Origin: Rhizophlyctis rosea
Taxonomy: Eukaryota > Chytridiomycota > Chytridiomycetes > Rhizophlyctidales > Rhizophlyctidaceae
Length of the DNA stretch: 64,000 nt
Assembly: GCA_027596075.1 (NCBI GenBank)
Contig: JADGJC010000125.1
Coordinates: 1 to 64,000, forward strand
Direction of reading: 5' to 3'
Under the pieces are notes generated by a model. The model ran no database searches. It saw only the letters and a program-made list of their open reading frames with translations, and was not told the origin of the DNA. Of the stretch, positions 22,739-35,051 are shown piece after piece. How positions within the stretch are numbered: the first letter of the stretch is position 1; each line of letters begins with the position of its first letter. Both the position numbers and the translations under genes were made by a program.

Positions 22739-23441
22739 CAATGATTTGGAGGGTGGAGCGTTGCGGGAGAGAACAGGTAGAGGAGTACAAAGAAAACGCT
22801 GGCGAGAGTTGGGTCTGCGGTGGTTGGCAAGACCGGTCGGCAAGTCAGGAGGGCCTCCGTAGTCAGGGGAGACAACTGTCGGGAGACAACCGTCATACCT
22901 TGAGCGCCGCCTTTTCAATCACTTTTTTAGTGATCCTGTTCCGGAAGCTAACTACTTCCACTGCATTTACGATTCGAGCCATCTTGTGTTCCTCTTTTCA
23001 TTTTCGTATTGGTTTTCGAACATTTTCACTACCTTTTGCTTTTCCAGAATTCCCTATATGGCACAGCTCTTGTTGGTATTCTCAAAGACCAGCTGGCTTC
23101 GGTCCCTTGGGGGATCGCTTCCATGTTGAAGACGCATGGATGCGAGGAGGGTTCGAATCCCTCTCGGAGTCATATTGTAGTAATAGTTGCACCTAACATT
23201 GGTTGGATACGCCCCGCCGCAAGGCCTCGGCAAGGAATAGCAGATTGGCAGGAGAAGTTGGTGCCCATCAATATATGTAAAACAGACCTTCGTTGTATTC
23301 AAAGTATCCCAAAATATATGTACAAAAGAATCTATCAATTGCTGCTCCCGCTACTGGCTCTTGCTGATGATTGCAGGAATACATGCGTGATATGAGTGAT
23401 ACCAAACATATGCTGCGCTCTACCACTTCTGACTCGCACAT
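22739..23441. other. intergenic with a tRNA-like T-arm
   Basis: At about 23145-23172 GAGGGTTCGAATCCCTC forms a perfect T-stem/loop and internal B-box promoter sequence. I could not fold a convincing acceptor, D or anticodon arm upstream, so no tRNA gene is called. Nothing else is recognised. Confidence 0.4.
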
Positions 23442-25148
23442 TTACTCATCTCCTAACGCCTCCCTTGCCTCCTTATACCGCTTCTCCCTCTCCTCATCCG
23501 TCTCACCCTGCCCCGACGGCGCCACCCCCCCAGCACTTCCAAGGTTTACCGACTGCCGTCCCAACGTGCTTGCCATGCGCATCTTTGTCATGACTCTGAC
23601 GGTGTCGAAAACCTGTCTAAGCTTCCGTCTAGGGTTGAAGTACGGGCTGTGGAGCGGCCATACTTTCTCGGCAAGGTTGGGGAGAGACGATGCGGAGGAC
23701 CGGGACGACGTGGAGTGCAGCGAGGGTGGGCGGTCCTCTTTTGGTGGTGCGAGCGCGGAGGATGATGGTGGAGATGGTGCGGTGGTGGGTGGAGTGGGGG
23801 AGGTAGTGGCTGGAGGGGCTGGAGTTGCGGTTGCGTCCGCGGCGGGTGCAATGGGAACTGCTCCTCCAACCTCCTTCTTTCCTGTCCCTTCTGAACGCTG
23901 CTCCGCCCGCACTGGCACCACACCACCTGTACTTCGCGCCTTCTCCTTCTGTTCAACTCGTTTGGCCTTCTCGTCCAGCTCTTGCTTTACTCCTATTGCG
24001 TATTTCTTCGCTTCAGGAACGTGTCGTAGGATCCAAGGATGTAGCATAGCCTGCTTGGCGGACAATCGTGCGTGAGGCTTCAGTTGCATCAAGGATTTTA
24101 CAAAGTCTTTAGCTGAGTAGGGAAGGAACGCGTTACGGAACCTATGACGATGATATCCAATCCTTCGACAAGTATGGGGAAGTTCTTACCCTCTCTACTC
24201 ACACAATCCCAATAAGGACTGTCGAACTGCCATTTCCCACTAGTGATCCCGTCCACCAAATCAGCGAAATCTTCAGCGTAGTCGAATGGCGGATATCCAA
24301 CGAGCATCGTGTACGTTATTACGCCTAGCGACCATAGGTCAGCTGATGTGGAATGGCCGGAGCGTTTGAGCACTTCGGGCGCTGTTACGAAGTCATTTTG
24401 GTATTTGTTTCTGACAGCTCTGTGTAGAGCGCTGGGACAGCATGAAGCATGTGCGTACCGGCATACATAGGACTGCCACAGAGCGTCGTCAAAAGGTTAT
24501 CGCCTTTCACGAAATTTGATACTCCAAAATCAGCGACCACGAGCGGCGAATCGTCCGCCATTGTACGGTACAGAAGGTTCTCTGGTTTGAGATCCTAGGA
24601 CGAAGACCACAATGTATTACTTCTTTGAATTCACAAATTTTCCACACTTTACAAGTTCTTGTTTGAGTATTGTTGAGACTTACTCGGTGGACAACACCTC
24701 GGTCATGACAATAACTCAAGGCCTCCAAAATCTGCCATACAATCCCAGCAGCGTCGCGCTCCGTAAACTTTCCCCTCTTAGAAATCCGGTCATATAGCTC
24801 CCCGCCCGTCACAAGCTCAAACACTAGGTAGAATTTCTCACGAGTCTCATAAAAGTCGAGAAGAGCTATGATATTTGGGTTCCGCAAGCTTTGGAGGACT
24901 TGCAGCTCGCGGTGCACGGCTTCGGAAATGGAAGAGGGAGTTGCGGACGGAGAAGCTTTGGAGTCTGGGTGCTTATGTATTGACTTTATTGCTACGAGTT
25001 TGTTCGTCGGCACGTGTAATGCTTCTTTCACCGTGCCGTACGTCCCTTCGCCGATGTTCCGTTTCGTCTTGTACTGCTTCTTTTTGGCGGCGGTGTCTGG
25101 GAGCGGCTCCTTGTGAAAGGGCGCAAGTATGTGTTCAAGGATAGGCAT
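23442..25148 (-). CDS. Ca2+/calmodulin-dependent-type Ser/Thr kinase (CaMK group), 4 exons
   Basis: Exons 25148-24684, 24594-24459, 24381-24190 and 24112-23442 join in phase to 487 residues. The kinase domain (about residues 25-320) has the Gly loop [20 protein letters not shown], the catalytic loop [13 protein letters not shown] spanning the first intron, [42 protein letters not shown], and ends [12 protein letters not shown]. This is a canonical CaMK-group layout. Downstream come a Lys/Glu helix, a long Pro/Ser/Thr/Ala-rich segment, and a basic stretch [20 protein letters not shown] that could bind calmodulin or act as an autoinhibitory tail. ATG 25148 ([20 protein letters not shown]) is the first in frame. 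All catalytic residues are intact. The CaMK call is firm at group level; the orthologue is not certain. Confidence 0.88.
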
Positions 25149-25978
25149 ACCGCTGTTGTGCGTTGTCTGGACTGTTCGTAAGGGTTTGTGAACTCGTTAA
25201 GAGGTACGTTTAAGGGGCGGATGGGCGTGGGAAAGGACTGCTGAGTGAGACGTATCGTGACCGCTGCCGTTGGTTTGTCGGACTTTGACGAGTAGGTGAA
25301 CCCGAAAGTGTGTTGCAATGCCCTTCCAATCAATTGCTTACAGACGACCGTTCAGTTCAATTGCGACGCACATAACTTACCGTTTGTCGTGTGCAGATGA
25401 ATTCAACCCTATAATTAGCAACTGGCCACAGGTCACAGGGCCGTGGGCAACAGGGCCCAGTGGCATTATGAGGCGGTGCCGGGTAAGCCTCACTTCCCCA
25501 CTCATGACTACGCCTTCAGAAAAGAACAAGTGGGCTTTCATTCTTCCATTCTTTGGTGCAAAAGTACCACCACTGACAATAAAAGGTATCAAGCAAGACT
25601 TTCTGCTTCCCCAACCCATCTCATACAATGATATTTGGTGAGGCCCATATGATATCATCAGATGTCATTGAGACGGCGCGCACTGCAAATTTTGCAGAAT
25701 TTGGACACTAGAATCAACAGGATGCCAGCGACCACCAGCACTTGAATTGGACGTTGTCGTATTTTCCAAATCAATGAAGACAGCCTTCACAGGGCGGATG
25801 ATGATCCAATCCCACAAGACATGCTGATCCTTGCACCGGGACATGATGTTCAATCCTTCATGAAAAAGACGAGAAACCATTTCTATATTACCAGTCAACC
25901 CCGACATGTAGCACCAACCTATTTAATACAGCCCAAACATTATCTCGTACTCTGCTACCCTCTCCTTCCACTCTGCTA
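25149..25978. other. intergenic
   Basis: This holds the CaMK promoter and the 3' flank of the next family gene. Only short open frames are present; nothing is recognised. Confidence 0.5.
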
Positions 25979-27419
25979 TCATTCCTTCCAGTACCGCGAC
26001 TTTAAGTACATCGGGCAATCAAGTCCCGTTTGCTCCTCTACCCGCCGTAGCACCGCTGTGTTGATAACACCACCCGCCTTTTCCACACCCAGCAGGATGA
26101 AAAGCGGACGTTCATTCTTGAAGCAAATCTCAACAATGTCCTGAACAAAGTCCTTGTCATTCCCCGAGACCCGGTACCCGCGTTGCATCAATGTGTTCAG
26201 TGCGAACCAGAATGCTGCCTCCTTGTAATAGCCATAGGATTTGGCTGCGTTCAATAGGAAATTTTGACCGAAATCGGGAAGGGCATGGGACAGGATGCGA
26301 GTGAAGATTGGATGGTCGACGTACGTGAGGAGAAGTTGTGGGCCAGGTGGTGGTGTTCCAGGATCATCCTGTTGCAAGAACCAGATCATGTTAGCAGTGT
26401 GATATCATGCATGAAGGTCATGGAAGAAGCCTCATACCTCAGACTCGGGATCGGCAACCCGCATGGCCCATTGCAAGGCATCCAAGTAAACATCATCACT
26501 ATCAAGCTCCGACTTTGCTTCGATGTACTTGAAACCGTGGTTCGCAAGTTCCATATCACTCCTCCGAGCGGCGATCTCCAACATTTTCCCAGTGATATTA
26601 CCACTATGTACCCCGCCAACCGGTGTCAAGCCCCAACGCGAGGCGATTCGTAACAACCGGATCAACGCCCCTCGGCTCAAATCGCTGAAAATTTCCATGA
26701 AGCAAGCATGCCACCAGACATCGCCGTAGACTCGGCGGTGAACTGTTTGAACGACATAATCCATCACAGCCATCAAGTCCGATTCAAGAGCAACAATCAA
26801 AGCTGGATTGAACAATTTAACCCATCGTTCTGCCTTGGGTCCGTCCGCGGGGGGACGAGCTCCGACCCTCCCATCATAACGATGATTTGCCCAATCCTCA
26901 AGCCACCTCTTGTATATGCTCCAAGCACAATCAGCAATGACTTTGAGTCCCACCACCCACGCATCCCTTGCCGCTACCGTTAACCACGATTGCATTACTT
27001 CCCCAGGCACGGTAGAGCCTGGAAGCTCTTGATCCCAAAAAGGGCTTGGACACGTACGAAAGATATCCAACAACCAAACCATCATCTCAACGTTGCGCGT
27101 TTTGCAGGCCTGATCGGCGTACGAGCGTAGGTTTCCCTTCGATTGTTGGTACGAACTCGTCAACGAAACCGTCACCGTCGTCACGTCGCAGCTTCAGACG
27201 AATCAACCGCAAGGCGAACTCGTCACCGCCGCCAGCATCGCGATAGATTTTGTACATTGGGAAGTGATGGCGCAACAGCCAATGGATATCCAGCTCATCG
27301 GAAACGAAACGCCAACTCGCACGGAAGCTGTTGCAGTCATTGGAGGGCAGGTGTGTGCCGATCTGACCGAGTATTTCCGTGGGTAGGGCGGATAGGTCGA
27401 GAGGCTTTTCCGTTTGCAT
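25979..27419 (-). pseudogene. F-box-like paralogous family, copy 1 (one frameshift)
   Basis: The start is ATG 27419 (MQTEKPLDLSALPTEILGQI). The N-terminal motif LPTEILGQIGTHLPSNDC with DIHWLLRHHFP is the family's F-box-like signature. Frame is lost at the purine run around 27131-27137 (GGG A AAC on the coding strand): before it the frame reads DEFVPTIEG, and one base later the homologous chain resumes as NLRSYADQACKTRNVEMMVW and continues intact. An intron with acceptor TTGCAACAG joins VADPESE to DDPGTPPPGPQ, and the protein ends YLKSRYWKE at 25979. Apart from the single base, the copy looks complete (about 480 residues). Function is unknown. The helical middle may be ankyrin-like, but no repeat consensus is clear. 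The shift could also be a sequence error. Confidence 0.6.
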
Positions 27420-29073
27420 AGCGACGAGGTAGTATCTGTTCAGCAAGTATGGGATGGTTAGAGTGGAATATGCCACTTCGCTCAAGTGTCCGTCAATTAG
27501 GAAAGCTCTGTCTTGAAGCTTTTCCCATCCGTTTTTCAATTTCATTCCGGTGGGAGAGCAAATGGCAGTGCCGCTTCAATAAGGTCTCAGCGGGCTGAAC
27601 CTGGAAAACTCACATAAATGCACTGGGAGAAGAAGGATAAGTTCGTCAACGGTTCTGAAGGAGATAGGAGTCTACTGGCATGACACCGTGAGAACGGCGC
27701 GCGGGTCAGTTGAATGTCTTTCAAGTTCTCAACAGCAGTCAGGCCAGCAGTCAGGCCATGCGCTCACCACAATGGATCGCGCCAAGTGAGCACGTCAGGT
27801 AGTCAAACGAGGACTTTTGACTTGAGTGCTTTCCACACCTTCGCCGCTCACACTAGTATGGAGTCGAAGATCAGATTTGCTGTTGGTTGCGAAAAGGGAT
27901 TGCGACTCGACAGGAAGAGAGATCCAATTCTGTGGATTGAATCCGTGGCTTTTGTGATTGGATCCAGGCTGGTATCTGTCGCGGGGGTCCAAGCCTGTTG
28001 TAAATTATTGCACAGCATGTACAATGTCCTATTGGCCTCCACAATCAATGACTCTTCCACATTTCTGCATCGGTGTAGAAGCGGTCCGACATGTCGTAGG
28101 TAGGTGTACTGATGGAGCATCCCCCTAAGCATAAGTAACTAAAAGTTGAAATATGGTCAAGACTCGAGACCTTGGGGCAAAGTGGTCGATTGAGATTTAA
28201 CTCAGAAAGGTGCAAGAAAATGATCATGTTGAAAAAGGATGATGTATTATCGTAAGAGCCAGACTTTCAGCCCTGACAATTGTTGAGCGACTGCTCCGGT
28301 ACTCAATGCCTCGTATGCCGTTTCCAACACTTCCATGATCGGATTACCGACCCCGAATGTCATTTGATGACCGTGAGGTGACGGTGTGAATCACTTTGAT
28401 TGGAGGGCGTCCCTAACTGCACGGCTCATCCAATCAACGCTTATACTCACCCTTCATACTTCACGTTGAATTCAGGCTATGACCCGTAAATAACATATGA
28501 CGGAGGGCGTAGTCATTCATGACTCAACGGGCTATCCATTACCAGAGATTTGGTGCACCACAAGCCTATCATAGGCCGACGCGGATGGTTATCCGCCGAT
28601 ACATGATAATTATGATACGGCTAAATCATAAGCGTGATCAACCTTACTCTTGCTGCCCTTCTTTCATCCGTTTTCGGAGGCCGTGCTCAGAACGTTGGAT
28701 GCTTCATGTCCAACTCCGGTTCATACATCGAAAAGGCATAAGCTGTCACTTTCGGCACTTGACGGTGACCCACACACCGCGGTCTATACATCAGTAATGT
28801 GGAAGTAGCTCCGATATAATCCACTGCACCAAGTCGTTGATCCCGGGCTGATAGTAGCGCAGAAACGCCGTGACCCGACGACTGGTCCCCACTTTTCGGG
28901 CAAGGTCGTCAGATCGCATTTCTCCTCATATTTCTCGACAACAAAATACATAACGATTTGGGAGGTTATAAATCTGGAAGGTGGCCGTCCGCCTAATCCG
29001 AGATATCATAGTCAGGCGGTCACCCTTTTCCAATACCCTGCTCATTCACCCTCCTGGGCATGCTCAAGTCATA
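27420..29073. other. intergenic, no recognised feature
   Basis: 1.65 kb between divergent genes. It contains a short direct repeat (CAGCAGTCAGGC twice near 27732) and several 60-95-codon open frames on both strands without conserved features. The region just upstream of 29074 must hold the RGS gene promoter. Confidence 0.5.
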
Positions 29074-32000
29074 ATGGGGATCCCGTTGCTCATTCACGAA
29101 GGGAATGACTATCCTTACAGTAAGTTGCTTCGCCAAGCGCTGCCTGAATGCAACTTGCTGGCTATTCCCTTTGCTATCTACCGACATTACATGAATGTTC
29201 TGATAGTCATCATCGTCTCTTTGCAGCCGACACCAGATTCCGGATCTACATGGCCGCAATCACAATCCAGATGGTGTATATGCTAGTATCCGCATGGTTA
29301 TTTTGGTGGTACAGGCATAGCATGCCCGGACGGAGTGTGACATGGACATTAGTACAGGTATGTCCTTGGAGGTGATGATCCATTACTCATGTGTTTATCA
29401 CGTCCACGAAAAACACTCAGAATCTTACCACGCAAATTCGGTTTTCCTGTATAGGCTGGATCTGCTATGTTCTCCATATTATGCAGCATGATGATTTTAG
29501 GGTCGAAATACATGATGTGCTTTACCGAACTATGGTTATTTAATATCACACAAGTGACGTGGTGTTTTGCGTTGATGGCTCGATCGTAAGTGATTTACCT
29601 CATCGCTACGTCATGAAGCTAGTACTTTCACATATATAGAATGAACTATGCTTCTTACGGTATCATGTTCTGTCTCTCATTCCTCCCTGCACACATATTA
29701 GATTACAATTCTACTTTGAGTATCGCGTAAATCAGGCTAAGCTCTTCGGCCACGGGGCTGGTCCCGCACCATCCCTATCAGGCGAAGTCTTCGCACCACC
29801 TTCACCAACCACCTCCATCCCTGACCAAAACAACCTAAACTCCTCCATGTTTGATGCCGAAGCCGCATTCGGAACTACCACCACCCTGCCCCCTACTGGT
29901 CTAGGGGGCAGTGGTTTCGCGGCGGCTAGTATGAGTGGCCCAGGGCTCCCAGCGAAAGCCGAGGATAGGCTAAAAGGCGATTTTTACTGGATGAACAGAG
30001 GGTTGATTGGCGATTCGATGCTCTGGAAGATATTCGGCGGGGTAATCGGTTTCGATGTTATGACCCTGATTATTGTGCAGGTGAGGATGTCGTAATGGGT
30101 GCGGATAAAGAATGGGATTGAGGGATCATGCCGCAATTGCTTTCAGGCAATTCCGCCCCTGCACCGCGTGATGCGTTTTTGAGATTGTGGGATTATGATA
30201 ACGTGAAAGCTGATGACAGTGTGACTCTCCATGCGGGATTCAAATGGAGCAACAGACCAACGCGACCCCCAATTTCATTATAGGTGTACACACCAAAATT
30301 CCGCATATGGCCTGTGATAGACGTGAATTGGTGTGTGAATACATTTGAGGTAAGTTCACATCGCATGTACTTCTTGTATCCTTCAAAACCTCATGATTCA
30401 TGACATCCCTACAGTACATACCCATGTACGTAGCAATAGCGCTCTACTGTGTCATAGTGTGCCCGACGATACTGTGGAAACTCCGCACTGTCCGAGATAC
30501 CCGGGGACATCGAACAGATATGTTGATATCAGTCTTTGGGGGATTATTATGTTATATTGTAAGTTCATTTGGCGTATCGAGTTTCGCTTTGCATCGGTGA
30601 ATCTGTGCAGTAGGCTGCTGGAAGACAAGAGAAAAAGCCACATTCTGTTTTTCCCGGAGATTCAAAAGGAATACTCCGATGAGGACATCGAGAGGGCTGT
30701 GTCTCGTCTGCAGACGGTCATTGACAGTGGCCCATTTATTGGGCACTATGAGGTCAAGGAGCTGGAGAGTGCATGGTTGAAATCGATGTCAACACCGTAA
30801 GAAATATCCATTGACGCACGACTTCCAGCTATTCCTGTTGTGGAACTTCGTTACGCCTCAGGTGGTTTACCTGATCTATTTTCCGCGGTTGTTGTGGCAT
30901 GTTGTGAGTATCTCGCCTATCCCGTTTGTCTGTCTCAGCGGAAGTGTTCTATAGGCGCAGAGCCCTTAACCAAACACCTGTAGATGTTCATGAATCTTGG
31001 TCATTTGGCCTCCGTTATCATCCCGGTTTTTCAATGCATACGAGATGAGCGGATGCTCAGTACCAAACATTTACTGCTAAACATGGAGAGCTTCATGAAA
31101 GTATTGAATGACGCACAGTTGTTTCAAGAATTCAAGAACTTCACGGCAATGGGTGAGTTCGGAATCACTTTAGTCGACTATATCATTCAACTAAACTCAC
31201 AACTGGCGATGACTATACATATTACCAATTAGATTTCTGTGTCGAGTCGCCTCTTTTCTTTGAAGCGTATCAAGAGCTGCAAGTAGTAGCTGCAACAGCG
31301 TGTACCAGAACTGGTCTTCTCCCACGCGGCATATCCCTCCACTGTTCCAATATAGCCGCCTCCACTGTCCCAACGAACTTCCACCACCTGAAACAACGCC
31401 TTGGTGTCCTAACCATCTCCCGCCGGTCGTCCGATCATCCTCGCCCGTCATCGATCCTCTCCTCTTCCCTTCCTACAGGCTCCACAGCGGCATCCTCTGC
31501 ATCAGCATATACAACATCACCACTGCACATAGGCGGTCCAAACAGCTCAGAAGAAATTGCGGGCATCGTTGCAGGGGAAAGAGGTGTTACTCCTACCACG
31601 ACTCCATTACCACCAATCAAACCGGCAATCCACCGCTCTGCAGATACTATTGCCTCTGTCGCACGCGCATTTGCAGAATTGCCGGTACCGGAGAATGTTA
31701 AGCCGCACTATTTGGCTTTCTTTGAGACTTATATCAGGCCGGGTGCTCCCTTTGAGGTCAATATTCCCAGCAATGTTCGGGAGGCCATCACGGCGTGTAT
31801 TGAGAAGGACGTATTTACGATTGGGATGTATGACAAGGCGAAAGAGGAGGTTATTACCAACATGGTGAGCATCTGCATGCATAAGTTGTCGATCTTCAGC
31901 TCTTCTTACACACCTATACCATTTGGCAGTTCTTCAATACATTCCCGACGTATGTCCGCCATTTGGAATCAAAAGGTCGACATTTGAGCACTCGACCGCC

Positions 32001-32091
32001 TACTGCGGCAGGAGCCCACGCCCTTGATGAAGGAGAGATAAGTGAACGGATGGAGGCCGGCGCCGGCGCTGGCGGAAGTCACGAAGAATGA
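29074..32091 (+). CDS. seven-transmembrane RGS protein (regulator of G-protein signalling)
   Basis: Ten exons (29074-29119, 29227-29357, 29455-29585, 29702-30080, 30284-30349, 30415-30558, 30829-30900, 30984-31152, 31233-31864, 31930-32091) join in phase to about 643 residues. The N-terminal half is membrane-embedded: MAAITIQMVYMLVSAWLFWW, FSILCSMMILGSKYMMCF, WLFNITQVTWCFALMA, IFGGVIGFDVMTLIIVQV, YVAIALYCVIVCPTILW, ISVFGGLLCYILFLLWNF and MFMNLGHLASVIIPVF. A Ser/Pro/Gly loop separates helices 3 and 4. The C-terminal RGS domain (LFQEFKNFTAM, DFCVESPLFFEAYQEL, GAPFEVNIPSNVREAITACI, YDKAKEEVITNMFFNTFPTY) would accelerate GTP hydrolysis on G-alpha subunits. A Ser/Thr/Pro insert of about 90 residues splits the RGS helices. 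The 270-base intron before 30829 contains a 65-codon open stretch that is out of phase; an unrecognised exon there is possible. Confidence 0.85.
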
Positions 32092-32565
32092 CATGAGAGT
32101 TGCGCATCCTCACCCTCGTCTTATGTGAAAAACGGGAAAGGTGGACAGCCTTCACCAAGTACGCATCCTCTTCTGCGTGATGTTTTTGTATTTGAGCTAG
32201 AATATGAGTTTGTACATATTTTCTTGTCTTGTTAGTTGTTTTGTTAAATCTTTAGGTAGGCAAATTAATTGATGTAGAGCTCTCTGTCGAGCCGGTGAAG
32301 AATTCGTTGTGGATTGCGAATGCTGAGAATGTCCTTCAAAAGATACTTGGATGGTCACCCGTACAATGTCAACAAAGATAACACAGAGTATACAGTGAGT
32401 TTATTTACAAGCAAACAACGCAAAAAAGCAGCAAAATGCAATGCAAAACCAAGAAATGCAACAAGCGCAAGGAAACCCTGCACTAAACGGCTGTTGTCTC
32501 CGTTACTCTTGAAGCAATGCAAGACTGCAGCAACTTTCCGCATCCGACACACTCTGCAAACAGCT
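32092..32565. other. convergent intergenic region
   Basis: This is the 3'-to-3' gap between the RGS and tyrosinase genes, A/T-rich around 32210-32270. The open frames here are short; nothing is recognised. Confidence 0.5.
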
Positions 32566-35051
32566 TTACACTGCCACGGCACCCAGCGCGTTTTTCCCTG
32601 CCCGTGTGTGATTCACAAGAGGGCTCCCAACTTGCAGCTTTGCTCCAGCAATCAACATCTTGTCGATGTTAACACGGCGCTTCCGCAGGTCATCTGTGAA
32701 CGGAACGGGTTCATCCGAAGCGTGGATCAGAGCACAGCGGGAGGTGAATCCCGGTACTGATGGATGGGAGGGAAGTAAGATATCAGACATTGGCGATGGA
32801 GTAGCAAGCATGTAAAGCACTAGGCGGGCGGCGAATCAGAAATCCATTACGCTTGCACACATACCGGAATTGACATATCCAATAAATTGATTGATACGTC
32901 CCTCTTCCAATCTCACATCCGCAATCTTTGGGTGGGTTGGCATTTTAGTAGGTGGAGCAGGGATCCGGATTACGTGAAATGGATATAGATGTGAGTGCCA
33001 CAAACCTTCTCGTCCGTATAACCCATCTTACGGAGGAATGATTCCGGAATGGGATGATGGGTGCGAATGTTGAACAGATCATTACGGTCGTAAGCGGCAG
33101 GAGTAACAGGATTGAATGGATGACCTTGAAAGGCTTGTCGTGCGCCGATCCTGACGTTACGAGCCGAAGAGAAAGACTGCTGTTGAGGTTGCCAAGGTCC
33201 AGACGCGGCATTACTAGTGTCGCCCGAAATGGGTGGGAAGTCAAAGCCTTGTTGATCTGAGGAAGCAGGACCGCCGCTGTTGCCGCCAGGAGGGAAGTTC
33301 CAATCTCCTCCCATGAGAGTCGGATCCGGGACGATCTGGAGTAGGTCCGGGTCTGTGATTCGTGGGGATGCGATTGAGTTGGAGTAGGTGTAGCACTAGA
33401 ATCAAAACATCGAAATGTTTCATCATCTTTAACAGTATTTGACATTTGCCGCGATGGAATGATCAAACACTCACCTGCAAACCGCCAGCACCTCCATCGC
33501 TCCGTATAGCCTCACGAACCGTGACGTTCCGATACAAGCCGTAAAAACTCATACTATCGTCCAAAGTCGCATCATTGATATTGGGCAAATTTGCGGATCT
33601 CGGTCCTCCGTAAGTGTCCGCCAGATCCGGATGGTCATCTTGCCAGCGATGGTACCACCTGTCGATGTTACAATGATGGAGCCAGAACACTGGGTCTGAA
33701 AGGGCATGATCACGATTACCATACGTGTTTATAAATTAGTATAAGGATGGCTGCCCAGAAATCTTACCATTCGAACTCAACATCACGTCTGACATGTCTC
33801 CGCCATCGCCTCCTACCGCTGCGTGTACCATGTTATCTGTAGCTTGTCATCAGTTGAAGATGCCCGGCATGTCCAGGTCATGCGTACTCACGCGGATGGG
33901 TCTCCAAACCGTCGCGGAACAGCTCATATGTCGGTTGGCTGATGATGTATGCAAGCTCAACTATTCAGGATGGGGAGACTAATCAATGACTATTCGTGGC
34001 ACGGCATCCCAAGAATGATGCCTTGGCAAGAAGTGGAAATTTCTTACCGGGAGAAAACTGAGCGGGGATCAAGTCGCCTTCAGGAGTTTCTAACCCTTGC
34101 CCAGCCCACCAAGCGCTGATGAAACATTGGTTGTATGAGATTTCATCAACCAAAGAACGCATGGCAAAGATGTCACGCCCACCGATTCAGACATCTGCGG
34201 CACGGAAACGTCGTCTGTAAAGAAATGATCAGGAACTGTTCCATCATCATCCAAACCAGTCCCGCTTCGTCGGTGTCACGAACCGATTTCGCATTCAGTT
34301 CATAACATACGTACCATGATTCCCGAGAAGTTGCCATTGACAAGACAGCCAGTGTTAGGGTCTCCGTCTCCACCGAAGTACCGGCTATGCCACAAAGGAG
34401 ATCGTTCAGGAGCCTGAGAATCGTGCGACCAATCCCAGTACCTGGCAAGGAACGTCGCGACATGAGTTGGTGAAGGAAAAAACTGTGATTTAACGCTTCG
34501 CAGTTCAAATCGTGGATGTCACACGTACGGCAGAGGGCCTCGATGGTCACAAAAGAAGTTGATTGTCCGCTCAAAGATGGACAGAAAGGTCCTGTGCCAG
34601 ACGGGGAATTCGGCCTGCAGGTGATTGAAGTAGTTGATTGTAAATACACGTTAGGGCAGTTGTAAACAAACGTTCCCAATACGACAGTCATGAAACTTCC
34701 ATATGTGCCTGCGATACGCACCGTTCCATGGGCCTCAGCATTAGCACTCCAATGCACGAACACAAAGTCATCGTATAAGCTCGGGCTACCCGCTTCAGGT
34801 GGTAGCACGCTTGGGATTTGGCGAAGGCATATGTTTGCCAAAACGTATTGCTCGCGCTCCACTTCCGTCAATTCGCGAAACTCCTTGCGAATCCGAGGAT
34901 TTGCACAGGACGTCAAAGGGATGATGGAGGACAGACCCGGGTTAGGATCAAAAGGCAAGGGAGGAGGGACAAGGAAAGGCGGACATTGTGCGAAGGTCAA
35001 GGAGAACAGCGCTGTAAGTATCGCGAAGAGCAGACTTGCACCTCCGTTCAT
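32566..35051 (-). CDS. secreted tyrosinase (type-3 copper monophenol oxidase), one apparent frameshift
   Basis: Tyrosinases hydroxylate phenols and oxidise catechols for melanin. ATG 35051 begins MNGGASLLFAILTALFSLTF, a signal peptide ending near FAQC. The CuA site is VHWSANAEAHGTAEFPVWHR with FLSIFE, then CDHRGPLPYWDWSHDSQAP. CuB is spread over HPHDNMVHAAVGG and DPVFWLHHCNIDRWYHRWQD. Six histidine ligands are visible, and the Y-W-D-W and DRW signatures are intact. The C-terminal part includes GFDFPPISGDT, IPESFLRKMGYTDEK, and after two more introns RLEEGRINQFIGYVNSG and RRVNIDKMLIAGAKL, ending at TAA 32566. Near 34177-34183 (CCCACC on the plus strand) the frame jumps by one base between TTFPCRRCLNR and RDIFAMRSLVDEISYNQ. 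Whether this is a null mutation or a homopolymer error cannot be told here. Confidence 0.85.

Noticed and set aside
23065..23172. Intron-containing tRNA ending in the T-arm near 23145
   Set aside because: A near-complementary acceptor strand (GCTCTTG at about 23065) exists, but one pair fails and no D-arm or anticodon arm can be folded.
23371..24075. 234-codon plus-strand open frame
   Set aside because: Antisense of the last CaMK exon; composition mirrors the Pro/Ser-rich tail.
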